Assembly (NCBI GenBank): GCA_028673005.1
Contig: CM054116.1
Location: 93,578,707 to 93,642,706 of the forward strand
Source of the DNA: Tanypteryx hageni
Taxonomy: Eukaryota > Arthropoda > Insecta > Odonata > Petaluridae
Reading direction: 5' to 3'
DNA length: 64,000 nt
Below the pieces are notes generated by a model. That model worked only from the letters and a program-made list of their open reading frames with translations. It had not been told where the DNA came from and did not search any database. The first letter of the stretch is position 1. Each line of letters begins with the position of its first letter. This document shows, piece by piece, positions 46,142-57,980 of this stretch. A program made the translations under genes and the position numbers.

Positions 46142-47724
46142 CAGTCAACCTCGGTTATAACGAATCTTCGGATATAACGGATTTTTTTTCATTCCCCGAC
46201 CATTTTACTATGCTATATCACTAACTACGTCGGTTATACCGGTCTTCCGTATAACGGATCTTCGGTTATAACGGATTTCTGCGGTATTCCCTAATATTAA
46301 TTTTCCTCGGCTATTACGTTTTTGACACAGGAGTCGTGGAGTTTTCCGGCCTAGCTCACCGACCTCCTCTCTCCCCCCGCTTTCGTGCCCCGTTACTCCG
46401 GCGCCTGCGGAGGGCCGAAATGAATACAATAATGCGGGCCATAACAACCATGGCGGCATCCATCGAGAAGTTCTTGGGCTTCGCCAAGACGATGAATCGT
46501 CTCCAGAACACCTTGGAGGCGCAGATCCTCACTTCCCGAGCACCTCCCGCCCCGCATCGTATCCCACTACTCCCGCGCGCGCTACATGCGACGCAGGAGT
46601 AAATACGGAAAATATCACGCTAAATAGAGAGAGGAAGTTAGCGGAATGGACCTGCCGCTTCTTCAGAATGAGCGCGAGGTGTGTCCCCCGGAGAAGAGAC
46701 AATCTGTCGGAGTGCGCCGCACACGTCGCACGTATAGATACCGTTCACCGATAGTACCTAAGCTTAAGTGCAAGATGAGATTTTAATTTAATGGAATAAA
46801 TGATAAATGGAATGCATAGGTATGTAATAAAGATACATGCGCTCAACTACTTTTTCTTCTGTAACTCCTTTTGTCTTGTACATAACGATTTTGATCGATA
46901 CAGTAATACCAAACTTTTTCTGTTCTACTATCCATCATTTCCTTCTCTAGCTGTGGCCATTTAAGACAAGCTTACGAAGAATATTTTTCTCTTTTCTCGT
47001 CCGCTTCAGTTTTTCCTCATTTTATTCATTCACGGATTATTTTTTCTGTGGGAGGTGGACCGAAATGACGTGCTGATGTTCGGTTTCTGTGCGTCTTTAC
47101 ATATTGAATCATCTGAAGCTTATAGGTTTAGTGCAGGCATATCTAGTCATTCTTGTAGCCATTGCAATCTCAATATACGTAAAATTATTTATCCTAGATA
47201 TGTATAAAATATTTATGATATATACACGAATTCTACTGTTCCGTGGCATTAATCGCGCTATTCAACGGGCTCATTAGGAACTACTATTTATTTTAGTAAA
47301 TAAATAAAATAAATAAAAGATCGCAAACGTGCCAAAATTGTAATCGTTGTGAGCGGACATGTATTAAATGGTATTAATGAAAATGCGTCCTCGGAATTCT
47401 CGTTGCATAAGGTATTGTTGCATATATTAACAAAATTTTCACTATTAATTATAAATAATGTATATTTTAATATTTTTGCGACATATGACTGCCAATTATT
47501 CCGTTTTAAGGATGTGTTCGTTAGTGTTAGTATTGAGAACAGTAATAATCTTACCTTAGGCGTATAAGACGCAAGATGATTTTTGGGGTCATTCTTCTGA
47601 AAAAAAGTGCGTCTTATATGCCGGAAAATATGGTAATTTCACTGATCCTCGGATATTACGGACTTCGGTTATAACGGATTTTTGCCGCCCTCTCCTGGCG
47701 ATCCGTTATAACCGAAGTTGGCTG
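46142..47724. mobile_element. Tigger-type transposon with GC-rich left half and nested R-family copy
   Basis: The left end CAGTCAACCTCGGTTATAAC follows TA (46140-46141). The reversed right end CAGCCAACTTCGGTTATAAC is followed by TA (47725-47726). GGTTATAACGGAT motifs recur inside both ends. The GC-rich part has a plus-strand frame (46336-46602) with SIEKFLGFAKTMNRLQNTLE, possibly the decayed C-terminus of the transposase. From 46711 to 47636 the sequence is an R-family element. Confidence 0.8.
46711..47636. repeat. R-family DNA transposon copy nested in the Tigger element
   Basis: Homologous to 36772-37399, sharing GAGTGCGCCGCACAC, ACATAACGATTTTGATCGAT and GCGTCCTCGGAATTC. It ends in GCGTCTTATATGCCGG and AAAATATGGTA. 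About 230 bp present here (47110-47340) is missing from the 36.5 kb copy. Its own left terminus is lost. Confidence 0.75.
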
Positions 47725-47819
47725 TAATTAGATACAAAAAAAACCTCAAATCTTTCCTTACTAAGGAAACCCAGTTAGCTAAAGATTTCTAGAAAATTTT
47801 AATGGGAATAATTTGGAAA

Positions 47820-48139
47820 TGGGAGAATAATTCTGCCATGGCAGGGAATCAAACATGGGTCTTCCACTTGCTAAGTAGATATCCTACCATTGAACTATCG
47901 TAACAGACGAATTCTCCCCTTTTCAAAACAGGGAATTTGTTAGTTGGGCCTAAGCTAGCCAAGCTAGTACATATCAACCAGCCCCAATGGATGTCCTCAA
48001 AGAGATACATTGAAGATATACCCTCCCTCTCAAATGTTGCGATTGCCATAATTATAAATTGAGATCACTATGCTGACAGGCATAAGCTATAAGGCTGGGA
48101 ATAATTTGGAAATGGGATAAAAATTCTGCCATGACTGAC
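47820..48139 (-). mobile_element. tRNA-derived SINE, second locus, tandem form
   Basis: On the minus strand a tRNA-like head (47904-47834) is preceded by the same body as at 2157-2340, sharing GCTTATGCCTGTC, ATTTGAGAGGGAGG and GAGGACATCC. Before that lies the tail of a further unit (48139-48101). This is the same head-body-head arrangement as the plus-strand pair at 2050-2426. Confidence 0.75.
47834..47904 (-). pseudogene. tRNA-Ala-like SINE head
   Basis: It reads GTTACGATAGTTCAATGGTA, then an anticodon arm TCTAC-TTAGCAA-GTGGA with U33 and AGC at the anticodon position. Box B is degraded to ATGTTTGATTCC and the T stem no longer pairs fully. Confidence 0.6.
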
Positions 48140-50175
48140 TGACTTTTGTAATAGATCGAATGACTTCGTATTTCGTCCCGGTGATCATTCAGAAGCTATG
48201 TTTTTAAAGGAGAACGGAACAAAGTTGACGTTGGACCGCGGAGGATAGGTTCCGAAATTGACTATGAATCGGCGGAAAGATGTACTACGTGGTCCTAGGA
48301 AATCCATGACAACCCCTAACCAATCCAACCCTGTGGGGAAGTGTGTAGTTACAATATCTCAGTGAGGGCAAATGTGAACGTGGAAGGATGCAAAAGGTAA
48401 ACAAAGCGACGCTAGTGCCGCCGATGTTACAATAAAGAATATTACGTTTCCCCTTACATTACAAACCTCGAAATCTTATATTTACGTTTGTCTTCCGCTT
48501 TTTCGGCATCGCCTTGTTTACCTTCACCCCGGCTATTCGCACAGTACCATAATTTTTATTCCATAAATACTTCGGTGATACTAATCTGTGACGCTTAGAG
48601 GTAGGCGTATCACCGGAGGTGTTTTTATTTACGTTACGGAGTTAACATATTGCGCATATTTTGCTGTCAGTTTTCTGTCCTGCCGCTATCACATTACCGA
48701 ACATTAGCTTGACCAAAATAGCTTAATCATTTGCAAAGCATCAGAGATAAACTTAGGATCACCAAATTATATTGTAATTTCTTTCTATACATCGGTATTT
48801 AAATATTCGATAGTACAACAAGTGTAAATTCCATCAAATTTTAATAACCGCAGGGCAAATAAAGTCATAGGTTGAAACCTATCGAAAATATTTCTCGTGT
48901 GTAAGTCGACCTCTGAGATTTTCGATAAAAATTAGGTCTTAAAACCTCGACCTATACGGTAAATATGGCAGGTAATGCTTGTAAGAGTTCAGAAACGGTA
49001 ATGCCGCATCTATAGGTGTATTGAAAGCTTACGGACCCTAAATGCGCGCACTACCACTTGTTATAGGGGAAGGAAAGTGAAGGGGAAATGAATGACCTTG
49101 AGATTTAGCTCTACGTGGAGTCTACCTCAGCAGAATACGTAAAATTTTACCCTCTCACCCAAAATGGGTTTCTGCGCATGGTCCATCAATCGTCTTTCCA
49201 TCATCTGGTGATCAAGTTTGAAAGTGATATTATAAACACAAAAATATGGAAATGGCACAAACAGAAGATTCTTCCGAGGATGAGTTTCTTATTCAAAAGA
49301 TATATTTTAGCTAGTATAGGCTGCATGGCACTTGGTTTCTCCGTGTTGTTCGGCTTTTTAAACGTTTCGCAGGCATTGCATTTGGTGTCCTCAGGTTCTG
49401 ACCTAAGGGTGCCGGCGAAACATACTCTAAAAAGTTGAACACGGTGAAACCGAAAGCCACGCAGCCTACAAGAGAATGCCACGAAAGCCTTCACATCAAA
49501 CTTTAGCTGGTATAATTACAATTTTTTTCTTATTTATTTTTTAAATTATATAAAAAAACTTCCTTTGTTGTCTTGATTAATGCCAGTCTCCCCAATTCCT
49601 ACCCCTTGAAATCTTTCGATTCCATGTTGGAATTAAATACTCGCTCCACAAAAATGACACCATAGCCACCGAAAATACACTTTACCATATTTCATTTGCC
49701 CACGGGAGACCCATAACTTTACATATTGCAAGCAGTGATTTTTTGAGCAATATTTTTGGAAAAAAGTTCATCTTATATGCCGTAAAATGTGGTACTTAAT
49801 TAATTAATGGCTTAGAATAATTTCAATTAAAAATCACATTCTTTAAATTTAGAGATGTTGAAGAATATTATTTTTCTTGCAACATTGATGAGTGCAAGTA
49901 AGATTTCTTCTTTACTGAAACATATTTTACTGCTTTCTACCACCAGTGGAATTGTGAATATAGATCTACCTATAAGCTCAGTAATGTCTTGTAACAAATA
50001 TGTTTCCTTAATGGAGTAATGACCAGCATTCTTCCAGTTACTTCGAAACTTTGTTATGTATCTTGTAATGTCACAGTTGAAGCATTTTTAGGTGCAGATT
50101 CAGGAAATGACATTTTCCTTATATTTTTACCGCATATATTATAACAGAAAGGAGTTTATAACTTTATCTTAAGAT
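48140..50175. other. unassigned sequence with R-type terminal motifs
   Basis: ATCTTATATGCCGTAAAATG near 49773 is another R-family terminus. Overlapping open frames at 49115-49438 (+) and 49201-49494 (-) have no recognised domain. Confidence 0.4.
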
Positions 50176-50341
50176 TTAAATTTCCAATGCAAACACATCT
50201 ACTTCTCATATCTTGTGAGTATTATAACATTTTTAATCAATGATGGACCATTTACAATATTTGAATTTCCAATGCAAACACATCTATTCTTCATATCCTG
50301 CAAGTACATTTTTAATCAATGATGTACCATTTATAGACTGC
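50176..50341. repeat. tandem duplication, 85-bp unit
   Basis: TTTCCAATGCAAACACATCT starts at 50181 and again at 50266. The copies then diverge by small changes and an indel. Confidence 0.7.
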
Positions 50342-53300
50342 TTTTTTCATCATACACCATTAAATACTGCCCCATTTTGATACAAAATGAGTCCATTACA
50401 CAAAAAATTAAATTTTCATTTTATAAACTCAACTTCTTCATTCTCAGCTTGGTTATATCAAAGTGGTTTTTTTATTTTTTCTGGTGTCAGAAAAAATGAG
50501 GCCTACCATTACTTTTATTAAGTAAAAAAATCTGCTCATGCTCAGCAGGATATTTAAAAAAATATTATTATTGTTTCCATTGATAACAAACTCAAATATT
50601 TGCACATTATAATCTCGAGATAATTAAGAAATTCTATTAAATGCTGATAGATAAATAAGTTATACTTAGATTTTAAATCTTGACAAAGAACTAAATTTGT
50701 GAAACAAAGCTAAAAGTTTTTGTAATAGCTGGTTCATAATTTTTTCGTCAAAATTACCACAAAGCTATTGTACAGATATCCCTTCCTGATTGCACCATTG
50801 AAATTGGAATTATTCCGTAATTCTTAGCAAAGACATTTTACTAAAACAAATTTACAATCAATAATGACAATAAATATTATGACACAGGTACAACAAAAAA
50901 ATTGTGACCTCTTATGTTTCTGAAAATTGTTCAATTTTTGGAACCAATTAAATGTCTAAAAATTATTAATCGCCAATATTTGGACATTATAAACTATTTA
51001 GTGTCAAACCTTATAACTAACCAAATTATAAAGGCATTGCTCAAACATCAGATGAGAAGATAAGAATTATTTCTTTTGCATGTGTAGAAATTTATTATTC
51101 TTATACATTGCACCTTTATATCAAAAAGTCTCATGCATGTAACTGATTTTTCTTGGAAAAAAGGGAAAAGATAGAATTGATACACAAATGATCTTGATAA
51201 AGAGATTTGTATGAACAAAATTTTACACATACACACATTTACAAATTGCCTGAGACTTTCTGGGATTGATTGAGAAATGTGTACTGTGAATATTATGAAA
51301 AATACGAAAAGAAATAAATTACCTAGTCAAATTTTCACAGTTTAAAAACAATTCGGCATAAGTATTAAATCACAACAGATGGTTTAGATTAACATTATGG
51401 ATGGAGGTAAGTAGGCACAGATTAATATTTCAAGGTTGGGATGGGAGAACACTCGACAATATTTATGATCATATGTACAAAATGCCACGCAAGAGGGAAG
51501 TATAATGTACAAAAAGAGAAAATTTGCATGTCAGACAACATTCTTACTTCCCAATACTCCAGTAATAGAAGTCAATAGCAAGTTTCTTTTGGATTGGAGC
51601 TCTGAATAAAATCTATGTACATGAAACGCACCCATAAATGTGCATGTAAAGTGAAAACTGACACTTAAAATTTTCACCCACTACTTACAAGGCATACTAA
51701 AATATGTACGAGTGATTGACCTATCCTTTGTGTGATACACACCTACTGTCACATATATTTTTTATGGTATTTTCTAATAATCAATTTACAGAATTTTTGG
51801 TCGCCCAAATCCAAAACATTGTGAAAGCATATACATAACACCGACCAATGGCATTGTATGTAACACTTGCAGCAGTCCCACTGCATTTAATCCCTGAAAC
51901 TTCTCAGTATCATGATTGGAGATCTACTTGCATTTCTCTCATCAGAATTTTGCATTCCTTTCGCCAATATAAACCCACATACTTAAAGATTTGTTCATCT
52001 GACAAATGTTATTCCCAAGAGAAAATCCTATAAACTGACAGGAAATGGAAAGCTTGCCATAATTGTGAGGAAAATTAAGACTGTAATTAGCAAGCACCTC
52101 CCCACCTTAAGAGGACTACGAGCACCATTAGTATAAAAGGAATGACACCATACTGCTTAAACAGTCATTGACAATCATCTTGAAGGGTTTCAATAACTCC
52201 TTAAAAAATGTGGAATATCTTTAGTGATGAACATACGGCAGTGTTTTTTTTAATTTGAAAAGTTTAATGAACCATTTATTCTTTGTGAAACTTAGGAAAA
52301 TGCCCTCCAATGACGAGCAATGTAGGTTTTGGCATCTTTGTAGCTGTATTGAATATGCTCAAGGTATACAAAGGGGTGCACAAGATAGCAAGGCAATGTC
52401 AAATAAATTGCCAACGTTAATTTAGAAACACACCTACTAGATGCCTAACGATGCATCCATTTTTTTTTCTTTTGACCAACATAACGACAAAACATACAAC
52501 AACAATTTTAATGGTTCTTACTTTATCAGAAATGATTAACCATTTAATATTATAGTAATTATTGCATAGATAACCAGACAATAATCAAAATAATAAATAA
52601 CTAATGCTTTGAAGCATGTTTTCGAGCAACCAAACAGCCACTCTGTAAAATTCACATTTTAGCAATTACTAATTTGCCACGTACATACAAAGAGACTCAA
52701 CATATTTATAGATGTATTATTGTGAAAGAAAACAAATCAGCTGAGTGCTTTTGTCTAGTACACAAATTTTGTCATTAGAGAGAATGAGGACAAAAGGTAG
52801 TAAAAAAACATGAAACATTAACAAAAATAATAAAAAGTACAAGCCAACATGATTCAATCTAAAAAAATAACCAAAATAGCTGAATTTTATGAAAACAAGC
52901 TATATATATATATATATAAAATTTCACATACACACCAGTCATTAATTAAATTATTCCATTTTTCCTCATTAAATATTTATAGCTTTGTTTTCTCAATAAA
53001 TTCTAAGTCCTCATGCACCTATGGAAAAAATATTTGTATCCTATGAGTACTTCTGTACAGGTTCTTTTTAATTTGATCCATAATACCAAGGACATGATAA
53101 CAAAAAAGTATCAATCAAATACTAATTTACAACTCCAAAACATAACACCTCCTTTTAAGATGGCAAGGGTATGTGACCCGCTTGCATGCCAGCCACTCTT
53201 AAACTGTAAAAGTAGTCATTGTAGAGAAAAAGGACAGAAAAGCAGCACAGCTACTAACATTTTCTATCCCTCTCTGACAGAAAACTAGTATCAATAGCAA

Positions 53301-54956
53301 TCACCACATTCCTTAAAGGCCGAAAGAAATACCATGGAAAATAACTTAATACAGCAACTTATTAAATATGTACATATTACTTGGTTGGGAGAAGAAAAAT
53401 TTGAAGTTTACTAAAATGGGATCAAGGATTGAAACTTAACTTGTTACAAAAATATATCTAAACAAATTCATTTCAAAAAATGGGAGAGGAATCCCATGAA
53501 AACTAGGGCAAAATGAAGTCACACATTAGATAGTGAGACAATGTGTCACATGAGAACCTTCGAAAGCATTATATACTCAATAAACTTTCATATTAGGCCT
53601 AAAAAAATCAGGGATTTCCTTAAAATAAAAAACCTGTATGTACAGGAAGGTACAATAATGTATCTTGTCATAATAAATTACAGCCCTAACTATTATTTAC
53701 AAAATGATAACCATTGAAAGGGTACAGCTATCATTTAATACACAATGGTAATGCTCAATTTCTCCCTCTTCCCCACAATTTTGTTATCTCCCGTCATTCA
53801 AATTAAAAGGATAACCTGAGTCCTCCTTTGTGTGTACACTCAGTGGATTTTGTCCGCCAAATTGTAATCCGCACCAACTTTGATCACCACCACAGCATAA
53901 TCACAACCAAATGCACTTCAAAATTCACTTATACAAACTCCCCAGAATATAACACTCACATAAAAGGACACTGTGAAATCTAGTTAAGGGTTCAGCAAAT
54001 GGGCTGAACATTGTTTAAAGACTACATTCATCTTGAAACACAATTTTTTGGTGGGATACATATAGGTAACAGGGGAATTTGTCCTCCTTTCACCCCCCTG
54101 AAACAATTATTTTCCTCACTTTATATTGACCAAGGGGACTCAACTTCTCAGCCTATTTGGAAAAATTCATACAAACACACCAAATAGGCACATGCATTGA
54201 TACACATTGGCATAACATCTTGAGGACTTAAAGATGCAAAATTTATAAAGGGGGAGAAGGAAAATAATAACCGGCATAAACAATGAAGAGAGAAAGAGCC
54301 CAAAACCAAAATAAAATTACAACTTAATATTAGAGAAAACAGGAATAGTGACTGCTAGGCCTCCACTATACAATGGAAATCCAGATACTTGAGATGATGA
54401 TGGACAATAAGTTGATTAACAGGAGGGCTGGCACAATGTTTTGACTTTGTTTCTCCCCCCTTCATCTCCTTCCTTTTCTCCAGATAAATTTCACCACACA
54501 CAAGCCAAAAATTTACACACACACCTTTTTCTAAAGAACTCTGTCCCATAACGGGGCAAAGAATCTTACTTTTCCCCACTACCCACGGCAGATAGCAGAC
54601 CCACAGTTCATACACTTGCAAAGGTCTCTGCTTGGGGAAAGTAAGGCTCCCAACCATATCAACTGCTAAGGGGAGGAACACATAGGCAGGTACCAGGCTT
54701 TGATTGGGAGAAATAGTCAGTCTTTGAACCACAAAGTTAGGATTTTTCATTTGATATCCAACCACATTCATAATGTCACCTCTGATGTGGAGGAAAGTGT
54801 CCATAAAAATGGTCGGATCTGACTGCAGAAGTGAAATACATTGAAAAAGAAACTGCTTCCTCTTCTGTCCCAGAGCCTTATCCCACCAACAGAACCTCAT
54901 CTACACATGACAGTAGAAAAATAAGTCTTAAAAGTCAACTGCACATGGCAATGAGG
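50342..54956 (-). other. repeat-poor AT-rich tract, possible 3' UTR of a minus-strand gene
   Basis: The tract lies directly downstream of a putative last coding exon on the minus strand and has few recognisable transposons. Part of it could be a long 3' UTR. A 181-codon minus-strand open frame at 54355-54900 has unusual composition and no recognised domain; I treat it as chance. A short (TA)n run is at 52901-52918. Confidence 0.35.
52901..52918. repeat. short (TA)n run
   Basis: About nine TA dinucleotides. Confidence 0.8.
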
Positions 54957-55022
54957 TTAAAGGGATTCTTCAAAAGCAGCCATCAGGTCACTCTGCATGT
55001 TCATGTCAATTTGGCCAGCCAT
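54957..55022 (-). CDS. probable last coding exon of an unidentified minus-strand gene
   Basis: On the minus strand a strong acceptor (CCTTCTTTTGCAG) is followed directly by an open frame of 21 codons and TAA: MAGQIDMNMQSDLMAAFEES then L. The acidic, amphipathic C-terminal peptide, codon-like base use and an immediate acceptor make a terminal exon plausible. The ATG at the exon start need not be the protein start. I do not recognise the protein, and no upstream exon was found before 64 kb. The gene would be convergent with Ctr1. Confidence 0.45.
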   Translation of the reverse strand: MAGQIDMNMQSDLMAAFEESL

Positions 55023-57252
55023 CTGCAAAAGAAGGATTGTTGGTAAGAACTTAACTAAGGTACCATAAATAATATTAGAATTTTCTCAAATAAATTTTTT
55101 TCCAAATAAGAGAAGTTTTAATAGGTAATTAATAACTTGCATTAATAAAAATTAAAGGTTGCTAAGTTAAACATATGATAGCTATTAAAAAATGCATAAT
55201 TTATCTTAACAAATCTTGTTATTAATATTATTAAGAGATTTTTTTATTCAAAACATTATATAAACAATTTTTTATAGGTTTGAATAATAACATTTAATGA
55301 AGATTTACTATTATTTCTATTGCTAATTTCACAGAAATTCATACAGGTTGTATGAAATATGTACTACAAAGGCTAGTTGACAAATAATGACAAACCATTT
55401 CATATACCTCTATATTGCCAATTTTTTTCAAAAAAATCTCTTCACAAAAGACTATCAATTTTTTATCAATGAAAATTATTTTATTTCTAATTTAATACCT
55501 GAACAATACAAAAATGTTTTTAATAAAGGTACCTAGATTAATAAATTAAAATAAAAAATTTCCCATTAATTTTGGATGTGTTAGTTGATACTCAAATGTA
55601 ATCGAGTAAGAAAAAGGAGATGCAAAATAAAAAAATACTGAAAAAGAGGCACTGAGAAATGAAGGGTAACATTTCAAAGAATTAAGCATCCTTACATAGA
55701 ATACCTGGCAGATATTATAATAAGTTATAATGCAGATTTCGGGAGACAAAAGAATAGGCAACCCGCAATACATCAGGAATTATGTACTGAAAGGTTGCAA
55801 AACTTTTTTATGGTCTATTCCTATTTATATAAGAAATTTAATTGCAAAATTATATAAAAATGTACAGCCAATCTCCAAGGTTGTGTACCACATGAAAGTG
55901 GTAAGCTGGCGGTGGAAGCGACCAATCAGAAAATCAAGATAACGAATTGGCATGGCAGTGTCCCAAGTGGAGGCAACAACAAGCGGATGGGTGAAGTGCA
56001 TGCGAAAAACGAAGTTCGTTTCTGAAGTGAGCGACTAGAACAAGAATGGAAAGCCCTTTGAGGAGGCAGGCCGCATTAAGGTTCACATCATAAGTTACTT
56101 GTGAGAATGCGAAAGATTCTATCAGTGAAAATCAATAAATACTAATATTTTAGCATCAAAACTTAACAATAAAAGGTTTTCCAGCCCTAATTTTAACCAA
56201 CAAAAACAAAACTATCTGTAATAGACTTCACGGTTTGCTTTAATGACATTGTGGGCTGCATAAAATGCTTTTGTGGGTTGTAGTATCCCCACCCCCGGAA
56301 TATAGAGACTAGAGCGGTTTGAGCGACTAATAGTAAATACACCCAATATGTATGGGAAAGTTTAGGAGAGATTGTCTCACTGAAAAAAGCATGGAATGAA
56401 GTACTTACACTTAATGAATTGATAAATTGAGGATAAAGATTTTTGAAGAACAGCATTTTGAAAACCAAAGCTTACGAAAGTTTTTTCAAAGGATCAAATT
56501 TTGATATTTCAAAAATATTATTTTCCTTTTTCTTAATGAACACAATCTGTAGGACTTGATTCATTTAACAATTACAACACTCACTCACTTTTAAAAAAAC
56601 ATTACATCATATTGACTGTACACATTTTTGCTTGAATACTTTGCATCTTTTAAAATATTTTACTGGGGAACTTGACCCGCCATATATCCGAATCTGTGAT
56701 ATAGCGAGGGGCGCTATAACAGGATTCTACTGTACCATATTTTCTATGATGCACTATTTCCCAAAAAAAGTCTCCCAAAAATTGACCTGCCCAGATACCA
56801 CAGATGTTAAGTTTGAATAAGAACAGGTTAAGTCTAATGAGGGTTGCTACCAGTAGGAAAAAGTGGTCTTTGCACAAATGATTCAAGCAGATCTTTTGAA
56901 ATGAATATGTAAATAGTATATGCTGAAGAAGCACAAACTACATAGAATTCCATGAAATGGAGAAAAATAAAAAATTCCTAAGTCAATATCAAAATTGTTT
57001 CCGACTTTTAGTACTGTTTTAGTAGTATTTTTAATTAAAAATCAGGGAAATGGAAGAACAACATATTGATTCACATATAAGTTATGTTTCAATTTCGACT
57101 GGTTTTGTTACAAGGTAACATCTTCAGGTGACCAGAAAACAAAGACCATTAAAACATATAGAAAGGCTAGAGGAGGAGGAGGGGGAAAGGATTTACAGGG
57201 TTGATTACTCATTGGTTAAGGAAGGGAGGGGGAATAGGAGAAGTATGGGTTT
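55023..57252. other. probable intron or intergenic sequence with transposon ends
   Basis: An AT-rich tract lies first. Around 55890-56100 is a GC-richer block with GCAGGCCGCATTAA. GGGGGTGGGGATACTACAAC (reversed) ends near 56295 and resembles the right end of the 30.6 kb hAT MITE. Near 56700-56732, GCTATAACAGGATTCTACTG then TA looks like a lone Tigger-type end. Confidence 0.4.
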
Positions 57253-57260
57253 GTGGGGAG

Positions 57261-57783
57261 CAGTGGCGGCTCGTGTATAGGCACTGCGGAACTGCAGCAC
57301 CCCCTATTTCCACTTGATATTATCGATAACATTTAATATAATGAGTCCTTTTTTCTTTAATTCTTTCTTTATTTTTGTAGTACAATATATATTCCTTAAG
57401 CTTAATGTCAGTACTTCAGTAGCCATCCCCCAGTTTATGAAAAAGATACAAAAATCTTTGTATGGAACTGTGCGCTTCACAGTGTGTGTTTCACAGTGTT
57501 TGACTGTTGTGCGCATGCGCACATAGGAGGGGGGGGTGGGGAGGAAGGCGGAACTGCCAGGTAGAGAGAGCACTGTTGCTCTCGCAGTGCCAGCTCTGGC
57601 GTGATGGTGGAAGGAAGTTTTTTTTACTCAGCGTGTGTTGTGCTTAAAAACCGTGTACCATATTCTTGAATGTGATAAAGTGTAGAATTAGATTATTATT
57701 CTGCTTCCAGCTATTCTATTGGATTCATTTTTTTTATTTTCTGGAGCAGCACCCCCACTAATTTTAGCTACGAGCCGCCACTG
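57261..57783. mobile_element. hAT MITE with perfect 8-bp TSD
   Basis: The inverted ends are CAGTGGCGGCTCGTGTA (left) and CAGTGGCGGCTCGTAGCTA (right, reversed), with CAGCACCCCC next to both. It is flanked by GTGGGGAG at 57253-57260 and 57784-57791, an exact match. 523 bp. It includes a TGTGCGCATGCGCACA palindrome near 57509. Open frames inside are not genes. Confidence 0.9.
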
Positions 57784-57980
57784 GTGGGGAGTGACAGTGG
57801 TGGTGGGGGCGGTATAGGTAAGGGATATCCAGCAGGGGAGAATGGGAAGGGTATAGAAATTCATTAATCACATGACAGTCATTATCAGACAAACACTATG
57901 CTTTAGAAATAAAGTGGGAAAAGCTGGCTAGATGTGCTATGCATAGCAACAGACAGTGCTGAACATATGAAATTGATGGC

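Noticed and set aside
49115..49494. Overlapping 107- and 97-codon frames on both strands
   Set aside because: They shadow each other, lie among R-type repeat ends, and neither contains a recognisable domain.
54355..54900. 181-codon minus-strand open frame
   Set aside because: Longest non-repeat frame, but no domain or family pattern; it lies just after a probable terminal exon on the same strand, so more likely UTR.
56029..56329. hAT element with a GAGCGACTA 9-bp duplication
   Set aside because: The 9-mer occurs at 56029-56037 and 56321-56329, but the sequences next to it are not inverted repeats, and the hAT-like end at 56295 is 26 bp away.
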